A stretch of 13,061 bases of DNA from an uncultured bacterium (GTDB taxonomy: Bacteria > Planctomycetota > Phycisphaerae > Phycisphaerales > SM1A02), in NCBI GenBank assembly GCA_903914045.1, contig CAIWNO010000278.1, positions 1 to 13,061 on the forward strand. The letters are read 5' to 3'. The position numbers and the translations under genes were made by a program. Below, in pieces: positions 6,611-13,061 of this stretch (positions within the stretch are counted from its first letter, which is position 1; each line of letters begins with the position of its first letter). The notes below the pieces were generated by a model. That model saw only the letters and a list, made by a program, of their open reading frames with translations. It ran no database searches and had not been told where the DNA came from.

Positions 6611-9004
6611 ATGTCCGCCCCAGACCGTCCCACAGCACGAGCGCGCAAGAGATTGATATTTCTTGGGGCTTTGGCATTGTTGGCCATCACTGGGTTGTCC
6701 GCTCGTTTGTGGCAATTAACCGTTGTGGATGGCGCCGAGTTTCGTGAAGAAGCGGAGCAACGACTTGATCAAACAAGTTGGCTTCCATCCATTCGTGGAA
6801 AAATTGTCGATCGACGTGGTCGCGTGATGGCTGAAGATGTTGCCGCATACGATGTGGCGATTCATTATTCCGTAATTGATGGATCATGGGTGCGTGCTCG
6901 CGCGTTGCGCGCCGCGCGCAAAGCGTATGGCCGCTCATTGTGGGGAAGGCTTTCGCGAGAGGCACGGGATTCAACCGTGGAGTTGTGCCTTGTCGCAGAG
7001 GAGCAAGACAAGAATGACATGCTGGATAAGGTCGCCATGCTGTGCGATATTTCGCGCGCGCAGATTGACGAGAAAATAGAAATCATCCGCGCGCAAGTTC
7101 AAAAGCGCGCCGATGTGACATGGGCCAAGCAACGCGAGGCGTTGGCCGCGAAGTTGGGACATGATCCTGGTGATTCATTTCATCCGGAACCAATTCGTGA
7201 GCAAAAAACTTCCCATGTCATCGCGCGACAAGTTTCCGAAACCGCCGCTTTCGCCCTTCGCAAGTTAAGTGACCAGTCTCCATATTCGGTGGAGGTCATT
7301 GACGCCATGCGGCGCGTGCATCCATTGGATTCATGGGATGTTCGATTAAGTCGTAAAACCCTGCCAAAACCACTGCGAAACTCTGGTGACGCCAACATTC
7401 ATGTTGTTGGAGTGTTTGATCATGTACTGGGAACAATTCGCGAGGAGACATGGGCTGAAGATTTGGCGCGGCGTCCATTTGTCAAGAGTGACGGAACAAT
7501 TGATCCCGGCGGCTATCGACCAGGACCGGACTTGATTGGTGGACGTGGACTTGAAGCGGTGTATGAAAATTGGCTTCGTGGAGAACGCGGTCAACATCAA
7601 ACGCACATGGACACACAGAAGGAAGAACGCGTTGAACCAAAGGATGGTCTTGATTTAATGTTGACCATTGACATTGAATTGCAAGCGCGAGTGCAGGCTA
7701 TTTTAAATCCAGAATTTGGTTTGACCAAGGTTCAAGAGTGGCACCATGGTGGCGCGGATGGATTGCCAAATGGGTTGCCGTTGGCAAGCGCGGCGGTGAT
7801 TGTTGAAGTGGACAGCGGAGAAATTTTGGCAATGGGAAGTTGGCCAACGCTGGCCGACGCCACGGGAATGTCGGCGAGCGATTTGTTTCGATTGCAACCC
7901 GGCGTGAACCGCGCCAGCGAGGCCGTCTATCCGCCGGGCTCCATTGTGAAACCTCTGGTCTATGTGGGCGCGGTGGGCGCAAAAAAATTTCCGCTCGCTG
8001 GCACGGTGGAATGCAAGGGACATTATTTCCCGGAGTTCAAAGATCGCGCGCGTTGCTGGATTTATCGACCGCAATACGGCATGACCAATCACACCGCGCA
8101 AACTGGCGGCGCGTTGAATGTGGAGGCTGGAATTAGCCGTTCTTGCAACATTTTCTTTTACACGGTGGCGCAAAAATATGGTCTGCGCCCGCTGGTGGAT
8201 TGGTATAAAAGTTTGGGCGTGGGCATGACGCTGGGAAGTGGTTTGCAAGGACCACTACCCGCGGCGCAGCGTGGAGTTGCCGGCGAAAGCGTTGGCATGA
8301 TTCCAAATGAGGAGCAACTGCTCAACATCGAGTCGCGCCACGATCTGTTCACGCCCATCATCATGGGAATTGGACAGGGACCAATTGCGTGGACTCCGCT
8401 GCAAGCCGCCAACGCGTTCGCCACGCTTGCACGCGGGGGAGAAATTTGCGACGCGCATATTGTGCGCGATGCGGACGCGCTTCCGCCAGACCGTCGAACA
8501 GGCAAACTAGACATGCCACCGGAAGCATGTCGCCGCGCGCTTGAAGGCTTGCGCCAATCTGTTGAAGAAAAACATGGAACGGGCCACCATATTAAATATG
8601 GTGATGGAAGCCAGGAGCCCATCATTGCAATTAAAGGAATCACCGTGCGCGGTAAAACGGGCACGGCGCAGGCGCCTCCGCTTCTCATGGACGACAACGG
8701 CGATGGCAAACCTGATCGTTCACTGAAAGGAATTGATCACGCATGGTTCGTGGGATTGGCCGGCGTGAAAGGCGCGAAACCAAAGTACGCCGTCGCTGTT
8801 CTTGTGGAGCGCGGTGGAAGCGGTGGCAAGGCGGCTGGACCCATCGCCGGGCAAATTGTTCAGGCCCTGTTGGACCAGGGGTACTTTGACGAAGAGAACA
8901 ATGCCACAAAAGCCAATGAAAAAAGCCAAATTGAGCCATTTTATCCTTCGCAGGACCCCATGCCCATAGACCCGGAACAAGACGAGGGTGAAACGCACCT
9001 ATGA
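6611..9004 (+). CDS. mrdA: Penicillin-binding protein 2, elongation-specific DD-transpeptidase
   Basis: This class B penicillin-binding protein crosslinks peptidoglycan stem peptides in the periplasm as part of the elongation machinery with RodA. A short basic N-terminus is followed by one membrane anchor (about 15-34). The pedestal domain has the family RGKIVDRRGRVMAED segment and GRGLEAVYENWLRG. The transpeptidase domain carries all three active-site motifs: SIVK (Ser444-Lys447), SCN (511-513) and KTGT (682-685). PBP2 rather than FtsI is indicated by the YPPGS context, the GIGQG..WTPLQAANAFA segment and the rodA neighbour. At 797 residues it is much longer than E. coli PBP2 (633). Most of the extra is a charged, probably helical stretch at about 90-215 and an acidic, disordered-looking C-terminal tail. 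A DxNxDG-type loop follows KTGT. The gene heads a four-gene unit, and its stop overlaps rodA by four bases. Confidence 0.93.
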   Translation: MSAPDRPTARARKRLIFLGALALLAITGLSARLWQLTVVDGAEFREEAEQRLDQTSWLPSIRGKIVDRRGRVMAEDVAAYDVAIHYSVIDGSWVRARALRAARKAYGRSLWGRLSREARDSTVELCLVAEEQDKNDMLDKVAMLCDISRAQIDEKIEIIRAQVQKRADVTWAKQREALAAKLGHDPGDSFHPEPIREQKTSHVIARQVSETAAFALRKLSDQSPYSVEVIDAMRRVHPLDSWDVRLSRKTLPKPLRNSGDANIHVVGVFDHVLGTIREETWAEDLARRPFVKSDGTIDPGGYRPGPDLIGGRGLEAVYENWLRGERGQHQTHMDTQKEERVEPKDGLDLMLTIDIELQARVQAILNPEFGLTKVQEWHHGGADGLPNGLPLASAAVIVEVDSGEILAMGSWPTLADATGMSASDLFRLQPGVNRASEAVYPPGSIVKPLVYVGAVGAKKFPLAGTVECKGHYFPEFKDRARCWIYRPQYGMTNHTAQTGGALNVEAGISRSCNIFFYTVAQKYGLRPLVDWYKSLGVGMTLGSGLQGPLPAAQRGVAGESVGMIPNEEQLLNIESRHDLFTPIIMGIGQGPIAWTPLQAANAFATLARGGEICDAHIVRDADALPPDRRTGKLDMPPEACRRALEGLRQSVEEKHGTGHHIKYGDGSQEPIIAIKGITVRGKTGTAQAPPLLMDDNGDGKPDRSLKGIDHAWFVGLAGVKGAKPKYAVAVLVERGGSGGKAAGPIAGQIVQALLDQGYFDEENNATKANEKSQIEPFYPSQDPMPIDPEQDEGETHL

Positions 9005-10176
9005 GCGCTGTCTCACCACCACTTGGATACACAGGCGGTCGCACCTTGGGCAGCGGCGGACTTGTGTGGATGAACGCAGGGTGGATCGTGGTTGTGGCCG
9101 CAGCGTTGTTGACAGTGGGGGGAAGTTTTTCAATCGCGATCACTGAGCCCGCGCTTGCAAAGAAGCAACTCATGTTCGCGGGGTTGGGAATCATTGCCGC
9201 CGCCGCGGCCTGTATTCCAAGTCACAAACTACTCTCCAAAAGCGCGTGGTATTTGTACGGCATCTCGGCCATTTTATTATTGTTGGTGCTGGTGCCAGGC
9301 ACGCCTGAATGGTTGGTGCGCCCAAAGAATGGAGCGCGGCGTTGGATCAATCTTGGGTTCTTTGAATTTCAACCAAGCGAAATTGCCAAGCTTGCGTTGG
9401 TGTTGGTGTTGGCGAATTGGTTGCGGCGGCCGCCATCTATTTTAAAGTGGCGTGGATTTTTCTCGCCGTTCGCCATTGCCATGCCGTTGATTCTTTTAAT
9501 TCTTGTGGAGCCAGATTTGGGAACGGCCATGTTGTTTATTCCGCCAGTGCTGACCATGTTGTTGGTGGCTGGCGCAAGAAAAAGACATCTGGCCACGCTT
9601 ATTCTTGGCGTCATGTTGATCGCGCCCATTACGTATCCCATTTTGCGGCCGCACCAACGCGAGCGTGTCGACGCGCTTTTTGCCCAATTTCGCGGTGATG
9701 ACCGCTATGCGCGCGATATTGGATTTCAAGCCGATCGAGCCATGACGCTGGTTGGCGCGGGTGGATTTTCAGGCAACGATCATGACCACGCCAAGGCGTT
9801 GGTTAAAAATAATCATTTGCCAGAGGAGCACAACGACATGATCTTCGCGGTCATTTGTTGCCGTTGGGGGTTTCTAGGTGGTCTTGTGACTTGGTGTTTG
9901 GGTTTGATGTACGCCGGAGGCGCGGCGATTTGCGCGCTCTCAACACGCGACCCGTTCTCGCGCCTCATCGCCACTGGAATCGCCGCGATTGTCTTCACCC
10001 AAATCGCCATCAACACGGGAATGACGCTGGGCGTTTTTCCAGTGACTGGAATCACGCTGCCATTTGTCAGTTACGGAGGATCTAGCATGGTCTCAGGGTG
10101 GCTGGCCACCGGAATTATTTTTGGACTTGGACTTCGCAAACCACGCAACTTGGAAAGCCTAGGAGGTGTTCGTTGA
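9001..10176 (+). CDS. rodA: SEDS peptidoglycan glycosyltransferase RodA
   Basis: RodA is a polytopic membrane glycosyltransferase that polymerises lipid II into glycan strands together with PBP2. The 391-residue protein has about ten hydrophobic segments and the SEDS signatures NGARRWI (110-116), FQPSEIAKL (123-131), EPDLGTA (170-176), LPEEHNDMIFAV (273-284) and LPFVSYGGSS (353-362). Asp279 in the HND motif corresponds to the conserved SEDS aspartate needed for polymerisation. RodA is preferred over FtsW because of the adjacent PBP2 gene; sequence alone separates the two less cleanly. The segment after Asp279 reads CCRWG (286-290), where acidic residues (EEWG/EELG-like) are usual. The ATG overlaps the mrdA stop as ATGA, with GAGGGTG about ten bases upstream as a ribosome site. 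Its last codons contain the Shine-Dalgarno and start of rsmG. Confidence 0.93.
   Translation: MSAVSPPLGYTGGRTLGSGGLVWMNAGWIVVVAAALLTVGGSFSIAITEPALAKKQLMFAGLGIIAAAAACIPSHKLLSKSAWYLYGISAILLLLVLVPGTPEWLVRPKNGARRWINLGFFEFQPSEIAKLALVLVLANWLRRPPSILKWRGFFSPFAIAMPLILLILVEPDLGTAMLFIPPVLTMLLVAGARKRHLATLILGVMLIAPITYPILRPHQRERVDALFAQFRGDDRYARDIGFQADRAMTLVGAGGFSGNDHDHAKALVKNNHLPEEHNDMIFAVICCRWGFLGGLVTWCLGLMYAGGAAICALSTRDPFSRLIATGIAAIVFTQIAINTGMTLGVFPVTGITLPFVSYGGSSMVSGWLATGIIFGLGLRKPRNLESLGGVR
10161..10167 (+). promoter_or_regulatory. Shine-Dalgarno of rsmG inside the rodA 3' end
   Basis: AGGAGGT is a near-perfect anti-16S match and lies five bases before TTG 10173. That TTG overlaps the rodA TGA stop (TTGA). 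The site fixes the rsmG start and indicates translational coupling to rodA. Confidence 0.75.
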
Positions 10177-10925
10177 ATAGGGTCGCCGCGCCGCCGCCAC
10201 TTTTTTATGAAATGTTGAAATCGCAATCGATCGAACTCGATCACGGCGACCAAGACAAGTTGGCGACATTCTTGTCGCACTTGCTGTTGGTGAATCAGCA
10301 ATTTAATTTGACCGCCATCAAGGATCCAGCCGAGGCGTGGGTGAAACACATTGCGGACAGTCTTACGCTGCTGCCATTTCTGGCGGCGCTTGAAGCCAAG
10401 AACGTGGCCGACATTGGTTCTGGCGGCGGATTGCCTGGCATTCCGCTGGCCATTGCCATGCCGCAGGTGTCGTTTACTTTGATTGAAAGCACAGGCAAAA
10501 AGGCTCGATTTTTGTCAGAGGCGGTGCAGTTGCTTGGGCTTGCAAACGTATCGGTGATGCAGGCGCGCATAGAGGACGCGTCGGCGTTTCGCAGCGCCGA
10601 GCGCGAGGCCATGGACGCGGTCACGTGCCGCGCGGTTGGGCAATTGGCGTCCATTATTGAACTGGCGGTTCCGTTGTTGAAAGTGGACGGCGTGTTGTTG
10701 GCCATTAAAGGCGAGCGCGCCCCGCAAGAAATAGAGGCGGCGCAGCGTGCCCTTGAATTACTGCACGCTAAAGTAGACACCACCACGCGCACGCCAACTG
10801 GAACAATTGTGGCGGTGGTGAAATTGGCAAAGACTTCGCGCATGTATCCGCGCGATCAAGGCCTGCCGTCTCGCAAGCCACTTGGAATTGTGGAGCCCAA
10901 TGAATCTGATTCGCAACCTGGCTAG
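10173..10925 (+). CDS. rsmG: 16S rRNA (guanine(527)-N7)-methyltransferase RsmG (GidB)
   Basis: RsmG is a cytoplasmic S-adenosylmethionine-dependent enzyme that makes m7G at position 527 of 16S rRNA; its loss is known to give low-level streptomycin resistance. The Rossmann fold is evident: NQQFNLTAIKDP (41-52), KHIADSL (58-64), the SAM-binding DIGSGGGLPGIPLA (80-93), LIESTGKKARFL (103-114), TCRAVGQL (141-148) and LLAIKGER (165-172). The end of the domain has SRMYPRDQGLPSRKPLG, typical of longer family members. With the TTG start the protein is 250 residues, against about 207-240 in well-known homologues. TTG 10173 is preferred because of the strong upstream Shine-Dalgarno. ATG 10212 is a possible alternative that keeps the whole fold but has no ribosome site. 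It overlaps rodA by four bases and ends nine bases before dinG. Confidence 0.94.
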   Translation: MNRVAAPPPLFYEMLKSQSIELDHGDQDKLATFLSHLLLVNQQFNLTAIKDPAEAWVKHIADSLTLLPFLAALEAKNVADIGSGGGLPGIPLAIAMPQVSFTLIESTGKKARFLSEAVQLLGLANVSVMQARIEDASAFRSAEREAMDAVTCRAVGQLASIIELAVPLLKVDGVLLAIKGERAPQEIEAAQRALELLHAKVDTTTRTPTGTIVAVVKLAKTSRMYPRDQGLPSRKPLGIVEPNESDSQPG

Positions 10926-10934
10926 AAATTTTCA

Positions 10935-12962
10935 ATGACATTGCACGCTGAATCCATGTTGTGTGAGGACGGTCCGTTAGCGCGGCGTTTGGTTGGTTTT
11001 GAAATGCGTCCGCAGCAAGTGGAAATGGCGAAACTGGTTGAGGAAACCTTGGCCAAGCGCGGACGACTTTTGGTGGAGGCTGGAACAGGCGTTGGAAAAA
11101 GTTTCGCCTATCTCATTCCAGCCATCGCGCGCGCCGTGGAGGCCAAGGAGCGCGTGATTATTTCCACCAACACCATTAGTTTGCAGGAGCAATTAATTGA
11201 CAAGGACTTGCCCTTGTTGCGCGCAGCATCCAGCCATGAGTTCAGCGCGGTTTTAGCCAAAGGGCGCGGAAATTACGTTAGTTTGCGCCGCTTGCGTTTG
11301 GCCAGTGAGCGTCAAGAGCGCCTCTTTCCAGACGAGAATGAGCGCCATCTTTTGCACGCCGTTGAAGATTGGGCCACCAACACGCGTGATGGAACTTTGT
11401 CGTCCCTACCGGTGCTTCGGCCAGAATCAATTTGGGAGCAGGTGCAAAGCGACACGCACAATTGCATGGGCAAGCGTTGTCCAACATATGACAAGTGCTT
11501 CTATCAATCGGCTCGGCGGCGCATGGAGAACGCGGATATTTTGGTGTGCAACCACGCGTTGTTTTTCAGCGACTTGGCCATGCGCGCGCGTGGCCGCGGA
11601 TTTCTTCCCGACTACACGCATGTGATCTTGGACGAGGCGCATGAAATTGAAACTGTGGCCAGTGAAAATTTTGGTTCGCGTTTATCTGAAAGCGGCGTGA
11701 AACATTTTTTGCGTACGCTGGTTTCAAGCACCGGCAAGGGGTACTTGCCACAATTGCGTTTGGCCAAGGCCGGCTTGGAGCGCATTGAGCAGGCGGTGCG
11801 TTGCGCGGAGTTGTGCGAGCAAGCGGCGGAGGGTTTGTTCAACGACCTGTGGCAATTGTCTAAAAATGGTTCGCTTGATCCAGAGTCCGCGGGTGAGCAG
11901 CGGGTGATTGGCGCCAACGCGGTGGTGGACTGCTTGAGCGAGCCCATGAAAAACTTGGCGGGCATGTTGCGGTTTTTGCGTGAATCCGCCGAGGAAGTCG
12001 ATCAATTTGAATTGAACGCATTTGCCGAGCGCGCCGACGCCTTTGCATTGGCCAGCCAATCTTTGCTGGCGCAAAATATTCCTGGATGCGTGTACTGGAT
12101 TGAAGGTGGCCGAAAAAATAAACGTGGCGCGCGCGCGGCGGTGTCGCTGCAAGCGGCGGCGGTTGATGTGTCGCCTTTATTGCGCGAGCAGTTGTTCTCT
12201 AAAAATATTTCCGTGGTACTGACCAGCGCCACATTAGCGACGGGCTTGAATGATTTCGCGTTGGCGTCGCGGCGCCTGGGGTGCGACGACGCCAAGACCG
12301 TGCAACTTGGAAGTCCCTTTGATCTTGCGCGCCAAGTGAAGTTCATCATTGACGCAACCATGCCCGATCCAACCGATCAAAACTTTGAGGCCGCGCTGGC
12401 CAATCGAATTCTGCGCCATGTGCGTGAGACCGACGGCGGCGCGTTTGTGTTGTTCACAAGTTTGGCCACCATGGAGCGCGTGGCGCGCGCGGTTGAATCG
12501 GATTTCGCGCGCGATGGGCATCCGTTCTTTGTGCAGAATCGCGGCATGCCGCGCAACACCATGTTGGACCGATTCCGCGAGGATGCGCGCAGCGTACTGT
12601 TTGGCGTGAGCAGTTTTTGGCAGGGCGTGGATGTGCGCGGTGACGGCTTGCGCAATGTCATCATCACGCGCCTTCCATTTGAAAGTCCCGACAAGCCTCT
12701 CACCAAGGCGCGTGGCGAAAAGTTGGCCAGCGAGGGCGGCGATTCATTTCGCGACGATCAACTTCCGCGCGCAATCCTGCGGTTTCGCCAGGGTTTTGGC
12801 CGCCTGATTCGCTCTAGTCAAGATTCCGGGCGCGTGGTTGTTCTAGATTCTCGCATCGCCAAAAAGAATTACGGCCGCGCATTTCTCAAGGCGCTGCCCG
12901 AGGGCGTGATTCCTGAAATTGATGAGGGCGAGGGAATTGATCCGCCAAGTTTTGAAGAGTGA
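10935..12962 (+). CDS. dinG: DinG-family ATP-dependent helicase (XPD-like superfamily 2)
   Basis: This is a superfamily 2, XPD/DinG-type 5'-3' DNA helicase, a family linked to R-loop and replication-fork repair. The 675-residue protein lacks the N-terminal exonuclease of Bacillus DinG. Motifs in order: RPQQVEMA (Q-like), Walker A GTGVGKS (50-56), NTISLQEQL, DEAH box (233-236), VVLTSATLATG, FWQGVDVRGDGL, and the motif VI segment QGFGRLIRS followed by VVVLDSRI. Three cysteines at 177, 182 and 188 have the same 5- and 6-residue spacing as the last three iron-sulfur ligands of E. coli DinG (Cys194, 199, 205). The position expected for the first ligand reads Ser116 (NYVSLRRL), and an extra Cys205 precedes NHALFF. 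So cluster binding is likely but not certain. The start is ATG 10935, nine bases after rsmG with no visible Shine-Dalgarno. YoaA-type naming is also possible. Confidence 0.9.
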   Translation: MTLHAESMLCEDGPLARRLVGFEMRPQQVEMAKLVEETLAKRGRLLVEAGTGVGKSFAYLIPAIARAVEAKERVIISTNTISLQEQLIDKDLPLLRAASSHEFSAVLAKGRGNYVSLRRLRLASERQERLFPDENERHLLHAVEDWATNTRDGTLSSLPVLRPESIWEQVQSDTHNCMGKRCPTYDKCFYQSARRRMENADILVCNHALFFSDLAMRARGRGFLPDYTHVILDEAHEIETVASENFGSRLSESGVKHFLRTLVSSTGKGYLPQLRLAKAGLERIEQAVRCAELCEQAAEGLFNDLWQLSKNGSLDPESAGEQRVIGANAVVDCLSEPMKNLAGMLRFLRESAEEVDQFELNAFAERADAFALASQSLLAQNIPGCVYWIEGGRKNKRGARAAVSLQAAAVDVSPLLREQLFSKNISVVLTSATLATGLNDFALASRRLGCDDAKTVQLGSPFDLARQVKFIIDATMPDPTDQNFEAALANRILRHVRETDGGAFVLFTSLATMERVARAVESDFARDGHPFFVQNRGMPRNTMLDRFREDARSVLFGVSSFWQGVDVRGDGLRNVIITRLPFESPDKPLTKARGEKLASEGGDSFRDDQLPRAILRFRQGFGRLIRSSQDSGRVVVLDSRIAKKNYGRAFLKALPEGVIPEIDEGEGIDPPSFEE

Positions 12963-13061
12963 TCACGCCTTGATGATGGAAGTCTTGGCAAACGTGCCGC
13001 CTAAAATTTTCGCGCTTGGCGCCTTGAGCCAATCGTCTAAAATGTTGGCGTAGACACCACG
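12963..13061 (-). CDS. C-terminal fragment, probably a DUF1501-family protein (partial)
   Basis: The minus strand is open from the right edge to a TGA (complement of 12963-12965), giving 32 residues of a protein whose start lies outside the window. The residues include VYANILDDWL and, later, AKILGGTF. From memory, this resembles the usual C-terminal end of DUF1501 (sulfatase-like, often secreted) proteins, where a YAT.L..WLG segment is followed by a LGG.F segment. DUF1501 genes are abundant in Planctomycetota, often beside DUF1800 genes. The fragment is too short for certainty. Codon use looks like that of the rest of the window, and the stop directly abuts the dinG stop. If it is not DUF1501, it is an unidentified reading frame. 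Confidence 0.5.
   Translation of the reverse strand, partial: RGVYANILDDWLKAPSAKILGGTFAKTSIIKA

Noticed and set aside
8158..8709. 183-codon minus-strand frame inside mrdA
   Set aside because: It is antisense to the conserved transpeptidase domain, is Ser/Pro-rich and low in complexity, and has no ribosome site.
9395..9420. Repeated TTGGTG units in rodA
   Set aside because: They encode alternating Leu-Val in a membrane helix and are explained by codon bias.
10098..10172. N-terminal extension of RsmG from an ATG at 10098
   Set aside because: It would overlap rodA by 79 bases and add unconserved residues, and the strong ribosome site points to TTG 10173.
6611..10176. Possibility that the pair is FtsI-FtsW (division) rather than PBP2-RodA
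   Set aside because: The PPGS context of the active serine, the GIGQG segment and the overall PBP2-like layout favour elongation. The alternative is not fully excluded for the SEDS protein.

Overview
The window is a compact stretch of bacterial housekeeping DNA. It is GC-rich, with very frequent GCGC/CGCG words, and coding is nearly continuous. No mobile element, CRISPR array, tRNA, rRNA or phage gene is visible. Seven complete or near-complete protein genes are on the + strand, and one complete gene plus one edge fragment are on the - strand. No intergenic gap exceeds about 95 bases.

The organism is inferred, not proven. The MurE homologue carries the DNPR motif expected for a meso-diaminopimelate peptidoglycan. 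PBP2 is unusually long, the division/cell-wall cluster is fragmented, and the right-edge fragment resembles the C-terminus of DUF1501 proteins, which are abundant in Planctomycetota. Together these suggest a planctomycete, possibly of the Phycisphaerae type. A Verrucomicrobia-like bacterium is the main alternative.

Layout: (1) queA (tRNA queuosine synthesis) runs from the left edge to 1087. (2) After a 92-base leader comes a murE-murF-mraY block (1180-5348), giving three cytoplasmic and membrane steps of peptidoglycan precursor synthesis; murE and murF overlap by four bases. (3) ychF lies on the opposite strand (5437-6525), convergent with mraY and divergent from the next unit. (4) A tightly packed + strand unit mrdA(PBP2)-rodA-rsmG-dinG (6611-12962) has junctions of -4, -4 and +9 bases. 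(5) A - strand gene enters from the right edge, and its stop codon directly abuts the dinG stop.

Functionally, MurE, MurF and MraY build UDP-MurNAc-pentapeptide and load it on undecaprenyl phosphate as lipid I. RodA and PBP2 are the glycosyltransferase/transpeptidase pair that polymerises and crosslinks the finished lipid II during elongation. MurD, MurG, MurC, FtsI, FtsW and FtsZ are not in the window. QueA (tRNA), RsmG (16S rRNA), YchF (ribosome-associated ATPase) and DinG (helicase) are housekeeping neighbours. I see no convincing new biological system. The points worth checking are family-level oddities in PBP2, RodA and DinG, and the gene arrangement.
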